Source: Rubripirellula sp.
GTDB taxonomy: Bacteria; Planctomycetota; Planctomycetia; Pirellulales; Pirellulaceae
Length of the DNA stretch: 39,638 nucleotides
Direction of reading: 5' to 3'
Assembly (NCBI GenBank): GCA_028823035.1
Contig: JAPKCI010000034.1
Span: 1-39,638 of the forward strand
Positions within the stretch are counted from its first letter, which is position 1, and each line of letters begins with the position of its first letter. This document shows, piece by piece, positions 15,968-24,917 of this stretch. The translations under genes and the position numbers were made by a program. The notes below the pieces were generated by a model. It worked only from the letters and a program-made list of their open reading frames with translations, was not told the origin of the DNA and did not search any database.

Positions 15968-17557
15968 TCAGTGTTTGCCTGATCCATCCGACGTCCCGCT
16001 ATCGGGTGCATCAGAATCTTCTTCGATTGCAATCGTTTTTGTGTTGGCAAAGGAAACAGTCGAGTTGCTTATGAGTGTCTCCTGCGTTTTTGTGAATATT
16101 TCTGCTTTGATTTGATCCTCGAACTTGGCGGTGGGATTGGTCAGTTGTGAAAGCGTTGCGGAAGTACTGTTGGCGGCACCTGCCACAGCAGTTTCTTCAG
16201 TTGTATTACTTATACTCAGACCTCGGATGACACGCCTTTCCACGAATTCGATGTGCAGTCGCAGACTGTAGAATTCCTGCATGTAGGCCAGTGGTACGCT
16301 TTGCAAAGCATCGAGTTCTGATTCTATGCTTTGCAAGGTTTCCCAATGTGAACGCAGTTTGTCGATGCTTCCTCCTGACTGCAGGTCCGCTTCCATTCCT
16401 CGCAGTATTTTGTACCAGCGATAGATGCGAGATCGGATTCTCCACCGGTAGAGCGGCGGAGCAACCTTGAACATCGGAATCAAGAGTGTGAGTGCTGGCA
16501 GCAGCAGGATCGCCCCACGATCAACAAACGATGCGACCCAGAATGGCAGGTACTTCTGAAGCAGAGGGGGGCCATGTTCAAAGTAGCGTCGTGCCGACTC
16601 GTTCAGGGGAAACTCGACAAAACGCGTGGATGGCAAATCTCCGTGTTGAAACAGGCTTTGCTCCTCTTGATGCACATTCTCGGCCGCTCGCAACAATAAC
16701 GGTACCAGCGCGTCATGTAAGTCGCTGTTTGCGATCAGATTGGCAGTCGGAGCGATCAAATGTACCTTTGAATCAGGATAGTTTTTTTCCAGATCAACGA
16801 CTCCTCGTTCGAGTGTTACCGTTGACAGGTAGGGGTGAAGTCGAGCGTAGGCAGCGTGGCGATCGAAGCTCAGTAAACGTAGGTTCGGCACTTCAATAAG
16901 GGACCGAATCAAATCCGCGCTCGGTGCTGTGACAAAGAATGCAGCATCGATGGCTCCTTCCTCGAGTTGGCTGATTGCCTGTTGGCCGCCGACATTCACG
17001 AAGGTTGCGCCCGACGATGGGCCGACACCGTTTTGAGTCAGCAGCATTTCTGACAATGCGGCTGTGCCGCTTCCCAATCGACCTATTGCGATCGTCTTGT
17101 TGTTGAGCGATCGGAGATCGGCGCAAGACTGTTCGCTGCGGTAGAAAACCCAAACAGGTTCAAAGTACAAACTGGCCAAGGCCTCGATGCGATGGTCTGC
17201 CAATTCCGCTGCGGTCGCTGTGCCACCCTGCACGATCGCCAAGTCGATATCGGGGGCGTTCCGCAACGATTCGTAGTCTTCGATGGAACCATTAGTCGTG
17301 TGCAACTGCAACGTGATCCCCTGCTTGGCCAACTCGTCTGCATAGGCACTTGCAAACTGGAAATAGGCACCATCGGCTGAGCCAACCGCCATGTGGATGG
17401 TCCGCGGTGGCGCGGGCTGAATGAAAAACCATGCCAATGAAAAACCAATTAGCACGACTATGAAACCACCGCCCCAGATTTTTAGCCACAACGACCGCAA
17501 TTGCTGCCGGGTCTCGCGGAAATGTTCGTGAAACAGGCTTTCAGGGTGAATTCTCAT
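15968..17557 (-). CDS. Membrane-anchored TAXI-family TRAP solute-binding protein (orphan)
   Basis: A 529-residue protein from the ATG at 17557 (a TTG at 17563 is also open). A single N-terminal membrane helix (about 29-46) lies after a basic stretch. It is followed by the TAXI-type periplasmic binding fold (about 53-325; MAVGSADGAYFQFA, IAIVQGG-like DLAIVQGG, GRLGSGTAAL, GAIDAAFFV). A second membrane helix (about 348-366) leads into a basic signature YRWRIRSRIYRWYKILRGME and a helical tail. TAXI proteins normally hand substrates to a fused TRAP permease, but none is encoded nearby. This two-helix anchored form is a known TAXI variant that probably senses or presents a ligand. The gene lies 297 nt downstream of a membrane protein gene on the same strand, which may be a partner. 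The C-terminal ~70 residues are low-complexity and Ser/Thr-rich. Confidence 0.85.
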   Translation of the reverse strand: MRIHPESLFHEHFRETRQQLRSLWLKIWGGGFIVVLIGFSLAWFFIQPAPPRTIHMAVGSADGAYFQFASAYADELAKQGITLQLHTTNGSIEDYESLRNAPDIDLAIVQGGTATAAELADHRIEALASLYFEPVWVFYRSEQSCADLRSLNNKTIAIGRLGSGTAALSEMLLTQNGVGPSSGATFVNVGGQQAISQLEEGAIDAAFFVTAPSADLIRSLIEVPNLRLLSFDRHAAYARLHPYLSTVTLERGVVDLEKNYPDSKVHLIAPTANLIANSDLHDALVPLLLRAAENVHQEEQSLFQHGDLPSTRFVEFPLNESARRYFEHGPPLLQKYLPFWVASFVDRGAILLLPALTLLIPMFKVAPPLYRWRIRSRIYRWYKILRGMEADLQSGGSIDKLRSHWETLQSIESELDALQSVPLAYMQEFYSLRLHIEFVERRVIRGLSISNTTEETAVAGAANSTSATLSQLTNPTAKFEDQIKAEIFTKTQETLISNSTVSFANTKTIAIEEDSDAPDSGTSDGSGKH

Positions 17558-17686
17558 CGTCAATTGTTAACGCGCTTGATCGATTTGGATGGTCAGCAGG
17601 ATTCCGACGAGCGCAGTCGCGTTAGTCAATCACGCGAAGTCACTCAGGTGCCGATTGCACGTTTCATCCAGAGATTTTGGTTCGTT

Positions 17687-17716
17687 TGAACAAGGTGAAC
17701 CTGAACAAGGTGAACC
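17687..17716. repeat. Two-copy 15-bp direct repeat
   Basis: Two exact adjacent copies of TGAACAAGGTGAACC lie in the 297-nt gap upstream of the TAXI gene. They belong to the set of short tandem duplications found at gene boundaries in this window. Confidence 0.9.
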
Positions 17717-17854
17717 AGTATTTCGCCCGGGTTCATTTGAAAAGCACTCGCAGCACGTGTTCTTATGGTACCCGATTCTCTGTTGCTGTCGCCAAAACAG
17801 AGATTAATGCGAATTACGGGTTCAACAGATCTTTTCAGCTATGATCAGAAAAAT

Positions 17855-18541
17855 CTATTGATTGCCCGCTAATCCAATCGCCTGAGTGAGCACAAGCCCC
17901 ACGAGATCCAGCATCATGGCGGCGTTGATCAGGAACAGCACTTTCATCGATTTACTGAGGGGTTCCACTTCGCTGAGTTCAAAAATAAAAGCGACCATCG
18001 CGGAATGGTAATAGTAGTCAAAGGTAGACAACGGTTCTCGAAGATCGCTTGGGAGATCTTCGGGGAACAACATCAGTTGATTGCCCTGAATTCTGGCGCC
18101 CTGATCAAGTCGCCAATAAATCCACCCCCAGCCAATGATTAGTGCTGGCATGAAGCAGAGAAACTGCCTGAGTAACATCATGTTGTCCGTGAGAGGATTG
18201 ACGATCAGAAAATTGAGCACAAGAAAGCCTGCGATCGTTCTGACAACGAGAAAGATACCCAGACAATCCAGGACGAATCTGGCGTTTTTCCCCATCGCAC
18301 GCAGCACATAAACCAGGACATAGGCTGCGATGAACAGTGGGGCAACGAAGGGCGTGATATGTGTAACTGCCTCCCTCGCATACCCCACGATGGTGGATAA
18401 TGTCGAATTCGTCTCGCTAAAACCGCTGGAAACAGTATTGCTGAGTGCCAGAAATAAGAACGCTTGCCATCCAATCATGATCAGCGGTTCAACACCTGAG
18501 GACAGGAACCGCTTGGAAGAATTGCTTTCTGGTTCGGTCAT
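17855..18541 (-). CDS. Polytopic membrane protein with a pore-like C-terminus resembling K+ channels but no selectivity filter
   Basis: A 228-residue membrane protein I cannot assign to a family with certainty. Hydrophobic segments lie at about 18-36, 63-82, 88-114, 126-143 and 196-222. A short re-entrant-like segment (about 174-188) precedes the last helix. The stretch FDYYYHSAMVAF...EPLSKSMKVLFLINAAM lines up by eye with the pore-helix and inner-helix region of two-TM potassium channels (DxxYFSFVTLTT...TPLARSLAVLEA), but the TxGYGD filter is absent; FIFELSEVE stands in its place and is about two residues shorter. The reading could be a degenerate channel or chance similarity. The ATG start at 18541 is clear. 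It lies upstream of, and in the same direction as, the TAXI gene. Confidence 0.75.
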   Translation of the reverse strand: MTEPESNSSKRFLSSGVEPLIMIGWQAFLFLALSNTVSSGFSETNSTLSTIVGYAREAVTHITPFVAPLFIAAYVLVYVLRAMGKNARFVLDCLGIFLVVRTIAGFLVLNFLIVNPLTDNMMLLRQFLCFMPALIIGWGWIYWRLDQGARIQGNQLMLFPEDLPSDLREPLSTFDYYYHSAMVAFIFELSEVEPLSKSMKVLFLINAAMMLDLVGLVLTQAIGLAGNQ

Positions 18542-18630
18542 CAGTTTTCATGCTTGGGCTTTGGGACTGGTTCATGATTCTAGTCATCAGACCGCGTGGG
18601 CGGGAGTCACTGTCATCCACCCTTGCACTG

Positions 18631-18725
18631 CGATGATGGCCAGGACAAGCGATGATGGCCAGGACAAGCGATGATGGACAGGACAAGCGATGATGGCCAA
18701 GACAAGCGATGATGGACAGGACAAC
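18631..18725. repeat. Five-copy 19-bp tandem repeat
   Basis: Five adjacent copies of CGATGATGGMCARGACAAG, with variants at the M and R positions and a changed last base in copy five. The array lies about 80 nt upstream of the SGNH-DUF1080 start at 18806 and about 90 nt upstream of the divergent membrane-protein gene, so it sits in their shared promoter region. No spacers. Confidence 0.95.
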
Positions 18726-18805
18726 ACAACCGGTGTCAAAATGGTCATACTATAAGAGGTTCTGATTTGATCTGCTCCTGTTACTCAAACCATGCAAGAC
18801 CAGCG

Positions 18806-20194
18806 ATGCTTCTACGTTCTCTCTTATTGCCGATGGCGTGTTTTCTTCTTGTCACCTGCTCATCGCCTGATGATTTATGGGGAGTCGAGCAGACCAGCGG
18901 AATTGATTGCTTGGCGGATAAGCAATCACCGCTTGCCAAGGGCGAGGTGATCGCGTTCCTGGGGGATTCCATCACGCGGGGTGGAGCGCGGCCTAGTGGC
19001 TATTGCCGGTTGATTGGTGAGGCCATTGAAAACCGGCGTCCTGAACTCGATGTCAAAGTTGTGTACGCCGGGGTCAGCGGTAACCGCGTCCCGGATCTGG
19101 AAAAGCGTCTGGAACTCGATGTTCTATCCAAGGCTCCCACGGTCGTGTTTATCTATATCGGTATTAATGATGTTTGGCACAGCACCCGAGGTAAAGGAAC
19201 GCCCCAAAGACAGTTTGAAACTGGACTTCTCCGCTTGATCGAAAAAATATCGGCGTCCGGAGCCAAGATCGTCCTTTGTACTCCGAGCACCATTGGTGAA
19301 AAATTCGATGGCACAAACCCACTGGATGAGATGCTTGATGAATACTCGGAGATCACTCGTAAGGTGGCTGCTGAAACCGGCGTCACGCTTTGTGATCTGC
19401 GTAAATCGTTTATCAAACACCTAAAAGAAAAGAATCCTGACAATCAGCAGAGCGGGATCCTGACACGCGACGGCGTGCACCTGAATATTGATGGTAATCG
19501 CTTTGTCGCAGCGTTGGCTGCCGAATCAATTGCTGAGGCACTGCAGTCAGATGACGAATCGTCAGCGAGTGTCTCCAGCCTGTTCAATGGAAATGACCTG
19601 ACTGGTTGGCATGTCGATGTTCCCCACCTCGATGACCATCCTGATGCAAAGCCGACCTTTATCGTCCGCGACGGCATGCTTGTCAGTCTGGGAAGCCCAC
19701 AAGGTCATCTGATTACCGATCGGGAATTCAAAGATTTTCGATTGGAAGTCGAGTATCGTTTTGCAGGAAAACCGGGAAACTGCGGGGTTCTTGTCCACGC
19801 ATCAGGCACTCGTAATCTGTACAAGATGTTTCCGAAATCAATCGAAGTGCAAATGAACCATACGCACGCAGGCGATTTCTGGTGCATTGTTCAGGACATC
19901 ACTGTCCCCGAGATGATCGAACGTCGTGGGCCTAAAGAGAAATGGGGCATCACAGAAGGGAAAGCGAGGCGGATTCTGAATTTGACAGATGGCTCGGAAA
20001 AACCTGTCGGCGAATGGAACCAGATGACCATTGAATGTCTGGGCGACGAGATCAAAGTCTGGGTCAACGGTGAACTTGTGAATCATGGAAATTCATGCAC
20101 CGTAAACAAAGGGAAGATTGCCTTGCAGGCCGAAGGCTCTGAGGTTGAGTTCCGTAAACTCGATCTGACAAGCATCGATCGCTTAAGCGATTGA
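18806..20194 (+). CDS. SGNH hydrolase fused to a DUF1080 (3-keto-disaccharide hydrolase-like) domain
   Basis: Exported 462-residue protein from the ATG at 18806 (a TTG at 18767 is also open). The signal ends LLVTC-SS, a weak lipobox, so a lipoprotein is possible. Residues about 50-235 are an SGNH/GDSL esterase: FLGDSITRGG with nucleophile Ser55, block II VSGNR, block III GINDVW, and block V DGVHLN carrying the Asp and His. Residues about 242-458 are DUF1080 (SLFNGNDLTGWHVD, GMLVS, NCGVLVHASG, WNQMTIECLGDEIKVWVNGELV). Members of DUF1080 are reported to hydrolyse 3-keto-glycosides. The pairing suggests de-esterification followed by cleavage of an oxidised sugar, an inference. Such fusions are common in planctomycetes. 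It is monocistronic by context. Confidence 0.9.
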   Translation: MLLRSLLLPMACFLLVTCSSPDDLWGVEQTSGIDCLADKQSPLAKGEVIAFLGDSITRGGARPSGYCRLIGEAIENRRPELDVKVVYAGVSGNRVPDLEKRLELDVLSKAPTVVFIYIGINDVWHSTRGKGTPQRQFETGLLRLIEKISASGAKIVLCTPSTIGEKFDGTNPLDEMLDEYSEITRKVAAETGVTLCDLRKSFIKHLKEKNPDNQQSGILTRDGVHLNIDGNRFVAALAAESIAEALQSDDESSASVSSLFNGNDLTGWHVDVPHLDDHPDAKPTFIVRDGMLVSLGSPQGHLITDREFKDFRLEVEYRFAGKPGNCGVLVHASGTRNLYKMFPKSIEVQMNHTHAGDFWCIVQDITVPEMIERRGPKEKWGITEGKARRILNLTDGSEKPVGEWNQMTIECLGDEIKVWVNGELVNHGNSCTVNKGKIALQAEGSEVEFRKLDLTSIDRLSD

Positions 20195-20197
20195 GGT

Positions 20198-20247
20198 CAG
20201 TGAATCTGCGGGAATCCAGTGAATCTGCGGGAATCCAGTGAATCTGC
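20198..20247. repeat. 19-bp tandem repeat just after a stop codon
   Basis: Two full copies of CAGTGAATCTGCGGGAATC and a third 12-nt partial copy begin 3 nt after the stop codon of the SGNH-DUF1080 gene. They have the same 19-bp period as the array upstream of that gene, but an unrelated sequence. Confidence 0.92.
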
Positions 20248-20348
20248 ATGCACGTCCTGAATCGTTGGTGTTGAACGCAGCAAAACGTACCCACTCAACG
20301 TTTGAATCGATAATCTGAACAGACCAAGTTCATGGCCGCGGTCCAGTA

Positions 20349-21242
20349 CTACCTTCGTTCTCCCATGCGATCACCCACTTTCGCATAGAGTTCACGATGT
20401 TGCTTTGAATTTTGCAGCAGATCCTCATCGAACTGCACGCGACCAGGTTCGAAGATTGTCATCGTCGAAGAGCCGCCAAACCGAAAATATCCTTTCTCGC
20501 TACCTTTCGATGCCATGCTTCCCGCTTGGTAGGTTTGGCAGATGCCACCCACGCAGGTCGCACCGATTTCCAGCAATAAAACCTGTCCAAATTGATCTGT
20601 TTGCAATCGCGTCAGGCAGCGTTTGTTTGTAGCCAGAATTCGGATGTTCTGGCACAAAGCAATTGGATTGACTGAATACAACGGGCCGTTTAGCAGGTTG
20701 GTTTCACTGGGTACCCCAGCGACAGGAAAATGAAAGCGGTGGTAATCCACAGGACATAGCCGGGAAAGCACGAGGCTGCCGTTGGCATACTGTTGGGCAA
20801 GTTCCACGTCACCTAGTAACTCAGGCAGGCTGAATGTTTCACCTTTGACAAACAGACCGTCAGATTCAGAAACGTCAGGGATGCAGAGGTGACGACCGTC
20901 GGCGGGGAATACAACGGTATTGTCTGTAGCATCAACAGGCCTTGCTTCAGGTTGCAGTTGCCGAAAAAAGAACTCGTTAAAGTTTGTGAATTCATCCACA
21001 GCCTGTCGGAAATCTGCTGGATCAAGTTCGTACTCTGCGATGAACGGCGCGATTTTGTTAGCCGATTTTCGCTGGTCCATCCGCCAACCGTACCAGTGTG
21101 AAAACCATGCTCTCTTGACCATGGTTGCCAAAGCGATCTTGCCACCCAGCGTTCCATAAGTCCAACGCAGAAACTTGTCTCCGTAGACTTTTTCGAGGCA
21201 AGGCTCTTTGCGGTAGCGATCGTAGTAGACGATTTCGTCCAT
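20349..21242 (-). CDS. psd: Phosphatidylserine decarboxylase proenzyme
   Basis: Converts phosphatidylserine to phosphatidylethanolamine, using a pyruvoyl group made by self-cleavage; it should act at the inner membrane. The 297-residue product carries FPADG (112-116, catalytic Asp115), DYHRFHFP (166-173, catalytic His region), and the self-cleavage site FGGSST, where cleavage is expected between Gly257 and Ser258, leaving a short alpha chain of about 40 residues. The GSS form is the type seen in many non-enterobacterial enzymes (LGST in E. coli). Length is normal for the family. The gene stands alone: the upstream neighbour on the same strand ends at 21364 and no phosphatidylserine synthase gene is visible. 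ATG at 21242; the decarboxylase assignment is strong. Confidence 0.95.
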   Translation of the reverse strand: MDEIVYYDRYRKEPCLEKVYGDKFLRWTYGTLGGKIALATMVKRAWFSHWYGWRMDQRKSANKIAPFIAEYELDPADFRQAVDEFTNFNEFFFRQLQPEARPVDATDNTVVFPADGRHLCIPDVSESDGLFVKGETFSLPELLGDVELAQQYANGSLVLSRLCPVDYHRFHFPVAGVPSETNLLNGPLYSVNPIALCQNIRILATNKRCLTRLQTDQFGQVLLLEIGATCVGGICQTYQAGSMASKGSEKGYFRFGGSSTMTIFEPGRVQFDEDLLQNSKQHRELYAKVGDRMGERR

Positions 21243-21363
21243 TAGATTCAGTCAATCAATGGGACCAGGATTGCAGATGACTGACATTGTGACCGAAAGA
21301 ACTCGCTGAGCCGAGGTCCCACATGCGAATTGTGTTGAACCCCAAGCCGGGAAAACGTGCGTT

Positions 21364-24300
21364 TTACTTCGCTTGCCGCGTTCGCCAACGGATCGAACTT
21401 CGCAGTCCATCGTCTTCAAATTGCATGTTCAGGCGAAGGAAATCGATTTGGTTCATCAAACCGAACGGTTTTTCCGGGTCGAACACTGGTTGACGTTGCC
21501 GTATCGGTTCTCCGTAGTCCCGGCTGTGGAGGTGGTTGTCCTTCCAGGTCAAGAGATCGCCCGTTACCTGTTTCGGATAAAAACCGAACAAGCGTTCGTG
21601 TTCTGACTTTGCCGATTCGATTGTTTTTTCGTTCCCGAGCATGAAGGGAAAAAGGCGTCCCAGCCCCGACATCGCAATTCTCGAATTCGAGTCGGAAGCC
21701 GCCGCAAACAACCCAGGCAATTGCTCAACACAGGCCGCAGGGCTGATTTGTAACGCAGCGGCATTCAGTTCAGCTGGCACCACCTCAATGATCCGCTCGT
21801 CGCTCGACCATGGAATATTCCGGATGACAACATAGTTGTCGATGATTTCAATGCCGTAACGCAGTTTGATGACGCCCATCACATTCATCATCCAGACCCA
21901 CTTGTCGCTATTGCCCTCTTGGTAAACCTGAATATTGAAATCATTATTCCGATTGCGCTCATCGGTCCTGATCGTGGCTGCTTGTCGCAGGAATTGAGCC
22001 GTTCGTTCAGGATTCTGTGTTTCTACGAAGACACTGCATGGTCGTGTTAGCATCGACAGGGCAACGGGCAGGATCAGCATCGCATCGGCGTTCCCACCTG
22101 AAAATGATGAACCAAAGGACCCGAACACATCACCACTGCCAAGTGCAATCACCGGATCGGAATCAAAGATCGCCAAGTGAACACTGGGGCCCAAATCATC
22201 AAGCAAAGCTGAGCCGGCACCGGAGTAGAGAGTGAATAAATCTGAAAAGTTTTCGGTGATCGTTTGCCACCCCTGTTCAGATAGGTTCATCGAGAATTTC
22301 ACAACTGGCGTTGGTTCGATGAGCGGTACAGAAAGTGATTGGTTCTTACGTTCAGTTTCCATTGCCAATCGCAAGCCGTTGTAAATGGAATTGTCAACCA
22401 ACGGTAGAATGAAGGTCTGCAGTTCCAGTTGGTCGGGTGTGGGTTCATTAAGTCGAACAGCGATAGGGTCAAAAAATCGGCGCCAGTACCGGGAGTAATT
22501 ATCCAGATAAGTTTTGTAAGCACTTGCTTCATCCGAAGTGATGTCTTGGATTGGTATTTCCGACAGTGAACGCATGTCGGTAAGCGTGCCATAGGTTTCA
22601 GAGTGGACGAGTCCGGTATCGTCGATTGAGAAATCGGTCGCAGTCCATGTCGTTGGCAGGTAACCGTTGACCTTCAACTGTTCCACGTTCAGGTTGGACC
22701 CGGGGGCGTCAATTCGTGCCAGCATCGAACAGGCGGTAAGGGCCTCCATCTGACTTTTGGCCAGCATCCTTCTTCGCTGTGCGATCTTCATGCGCGGACC
22801 GACAAGCCTGCGTACAAAGGGGTCTGAAAAATAAGCGTATCCCCGCGTGTTCTCGTTCACGCCCAGTTTTGTCAGCATGTAGCGAAATTCATCACTGTCA
22901 GCCAAACTGCCTTTGCCATTGGCTTTTGCCAGCGCGAGCGATTTCTCCAGTTCGCTCCGGTTTGTTCCCAAAAAGAGCAGTCCTTTTCGCATTGCCATGT
23001 AGGCAGGTTGACCCTCTGCCCCGGGCAGTTTCACAATCGAGCCTGTTTCCTTGGCTGCGGGATTCAGCAAACTTACTAGTCGTTGCAGAAGTTCTGGTTG
23101 ATCGACCTTGGCGACCACTGTGATTTCTGTTCCATCAATGAAAAACAGGTCGGGACAGAAAAGTGCCATTTCCTGCACAAGCCCGGATTTTAGTATCAAA
23201 TTCAGTTGATCACGATTCATTCCCAAGCGTTTCAGATAACGTTTTTCAATCCCGTAATTGAGTGCATTTCCAGTCAATGCAGAACCGACCGAAGCAATGA
23301 ACGGCGCACCCGCATCCAACATGCTTGCTACGGCAGTCGGTTTACCGATGTACAGGAAAAATCGGTCCTGCGGGGCGTATTTGGCAAGTTGCAGTTGTCC
23401 ACCGGCATGACCAGCAAGCATCTCTTTGAAGGGGTGGGATTTGACCGTGACACCTTGGATCGAGTCGATATCGACTACTTTGGGTTGGTTTGTTTCTGTT
23501 ACGTTCAAAGCCTGCAGTTGCAGCGTTTCCTCAACCGCAGCGCGACCTCCCAAAATGGAAAACACAGATGTGCCTTCTGCACCTGCACCTGCAGCGGTCG
23601 TTCTGTTCGACAATGGTGATTCATCCCAGATCTGCAGGACCCCCCCGTTGCCCGCTGACCGGTACGGTGCCCAGTTCCCAAACCTCGCGTTCATCAGGGT
23701 CATGCGTGGGTCGGGAAGGATCGAGGAATCTGTGTTGAGCAGCTTCCAGTCAAGTTCGTGCGTTTCGCCCAGCACGTGGTTGTAGGCTTCAAAGGTGAAA
23801 CTGCGACTTACTTCTCGATCGGTTAGCAGAATCACCTTGTACGGAATCTTGCTGCGTTCATTTGCAAGTTTACGTTCGTTGGCAGACACCACCGGACGGA
23901 TTTTTTGGCCTGACTTACGTATCAATTGACGATCGATCGTAATACGTTCGCAGCTACCGTTCGTGTACAGAACCCAATGTTTGCCATCGTCAATGAAGGG
24001 ACGTAACTCGAATGCCAGAACCCTTCGATTCTCGTGGGGAATTTGCCAATTCACCACAGGTGCGACATCGGGATTCGTCTCTGACTGGTCAGGTTTTTCC
24101 TGACGAACTTTGACAAAATCGAACTTCACTCGCGGAATCAGGTGTATGAAAGGGCCGTCCAATTGAGTGTCCCTGAACTGGGTTAGGTCAGGATTGTAGA
24201 ACTGTGCTGAATTCCATGCTTCGACCGTACCCTTCCAGTTTGGCATCTTGGTCAGTTCATCCAAACTGTCTGGTCCAAATTCTGATCCTTTGATTGCGAA

Positions 24301-24621
24301 ATCCCGACAGGCAGAATAGCCACGCCTGAGATGCCACCTGCCGTTGGCGATGGCATTTTTTTCAAGGGCAGCGTACATTCGCATGCCCAGTTGCCGTGTT
24401 GTCCAGGAACCAGTTGGTACAAGGTAGATCTCGCGAAGAGATTTCTGTTGTTTGCCCGCGCGGATTTCCCAACGCCCTTCGGCCGATAGCTTGACCGTCC
24501 CCTCGTAAACGTGTGACTTGCCGATCGCGAGTGGGCCGTGAGCTGTTCCTTTGATCAGCGTCTCGGCAAAGACGCAAGGAATGGTCATCCAGGCAATGCA
24601 AAGAATAACGATGAAACGCAT
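21364..24621 (-). CDS. Large exported protein of unknown function
   Basis: A 1085-residue protein I do not recognise with confidence. The ATG at 24621 gives a clean signal peptide (MRFIVILCIAWMTIPCVFA, cleavage after VFA). The rest is soluble and beta-rich. Residues about 400-590 contain a pattern of hydrophobic strands and GLLFLGTNRSELEKSLALAK that faintly recalls DUF3352-type proteins, a weak similarity. No catalytic motif, heme site or membrane anchor is evident. It is separated from the downstream psd gene by 121 nt and from the upstream DUF1501 gene by a 296-nt gap holding a nested inverted repeat. It is probably a planctomycete-restricted surface or periplasmic protein. Confidence 0.8.
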   Translation of the reverse strand: MRFIVILCIAWMTIPCVFAETLIKGTAHGPLAIGKSHVYEGTVKLSAEGRWEIRAGKQQKSLREIYLVPTGSWTTRQLGMRMYAALEKNAIANGRWHLRRGYSACRDFAIKGSEFGPDSLDELTKMPNWKGTVEAWNSAQFYNPDLTQFRDTQLDGPFIHLIPRVKFDFVKVRQEKPDQSETNPDVAPVVNWQIPHENRRVLAFELRPFIDDGKHWVLYTNGSCERITIDRQLIRKSGQKIRPVVSANERKLANERSKIPYKVILLTDREVSRSFTFEAYNHVLGETHELDWKLLNTDSSILPDPRMTLMNARFGNWAPYRSAGNGGVLQIWDESPLSNRTTAAGAGAEGTSVFSILGGRAAVEETLQLQALNVTETNQPKVVDIDSIQGVTVKSHPFKEMLAGHAGGQLQLAKYAPQDRFFLYIGKPTAVASMLDAGAPFIASVGSALTGNALNYGIEKRYLKRLGMNRDQLNLILKSGLVQEMALFCPDLFFIDGTEITVVAKVDQPELLQRLVSLLNPAAKETGSIVKLPGAEGQPAYMAMRKGLLFLGTNRSELEKSLALAKANGKGSLADSDEFRYMLTKLGVNENTRGYAYFSDPFVRRLVGPRMKIAQRRRMLAKSQMEALTACSMLARIDAPGSNLNVEQLKVNGYLPTTWTATDFSIDDTGLVHSETYGTLTDMRSLSEIPIQDITSDEASAYKTYLDNYSRYWRRFFDPIAVRLNEPTPDQLELQTFILPLVDNSIYNGLRLAMETERKNQSLSVPLIEPTPVVKFSMNLSEQGWQTITENFSDLFTLYSGAGSALLDDLGPSVHLAIFDSDPVIALGSGDVFGSFGSSFSGGNADAMLILPVALSMLTRPCSVFVETQNPERTAQFLRQAATIRTDERNRNNDFNIQVYQEGNSDKWVWMMNVMGVIKLRYGIEIIDNYVVIRNIPWSSDERIIEVVPAELNAAALQISPAACVEQLPGLFAAASDSNSRIAMSGLGRLFPFMLGNEKTIESAKSEHERLFGFYPKQVTGDLLTWKDNHLHSRDYGEPIRQRQPVFDPEKPFGLMNQIDFLRLNMQFEDDGLRSSIRWRTRQAK

Positions 24622-24688
24622 GTGCAAATTCTCTCAGGTCTGAATGAATAAATAGACGACGCGGCGGTTCAACCCAGCTTGCAAATTA

Positions 24689-24741
24689 CACACAGGTGGT
24701 GAACAGATGCGATCTGTTTTGTGAAGGCACGCACCTGTGTG
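24689..24741. promoter_or_regulatory. Nested inverted repeat (hairpin within a hairpin)
   Basis: The outer arms CACACAGGTG (24689-24698) and CACCTGTGTG (24732-24741) are perfect 10-bp complements. Inside, AACAGAT (24702-24708) and ATCTGTT (24712-24718) form a perfect 7-bp stem over GCG. The element lies downstream of a DUF1501 gene stop and 68 nt upstream of the start of the large secreted-protein gene. It could be a 3'-end structure, a 5' leader structure or a protein-binding palindrome. No U-run is present. Confidence 0.7.
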
Positions 24742-24917
24742 AAGCCAAGTCGGGTTAGGCAATAGGGAGCCCATGACGGCGATCGGGATCTGCGCAAACT
24801 GGAAAAATTTCAGAGCGATTTATCTGCCTCAGTGTACCGTCTGGCAGTCCGTGAAAAACCAAGCGGCCTAAGGATACCCACTGCCTGCGGCTGAACAAAG
24901 GAACGCCGGTCGTCGAA

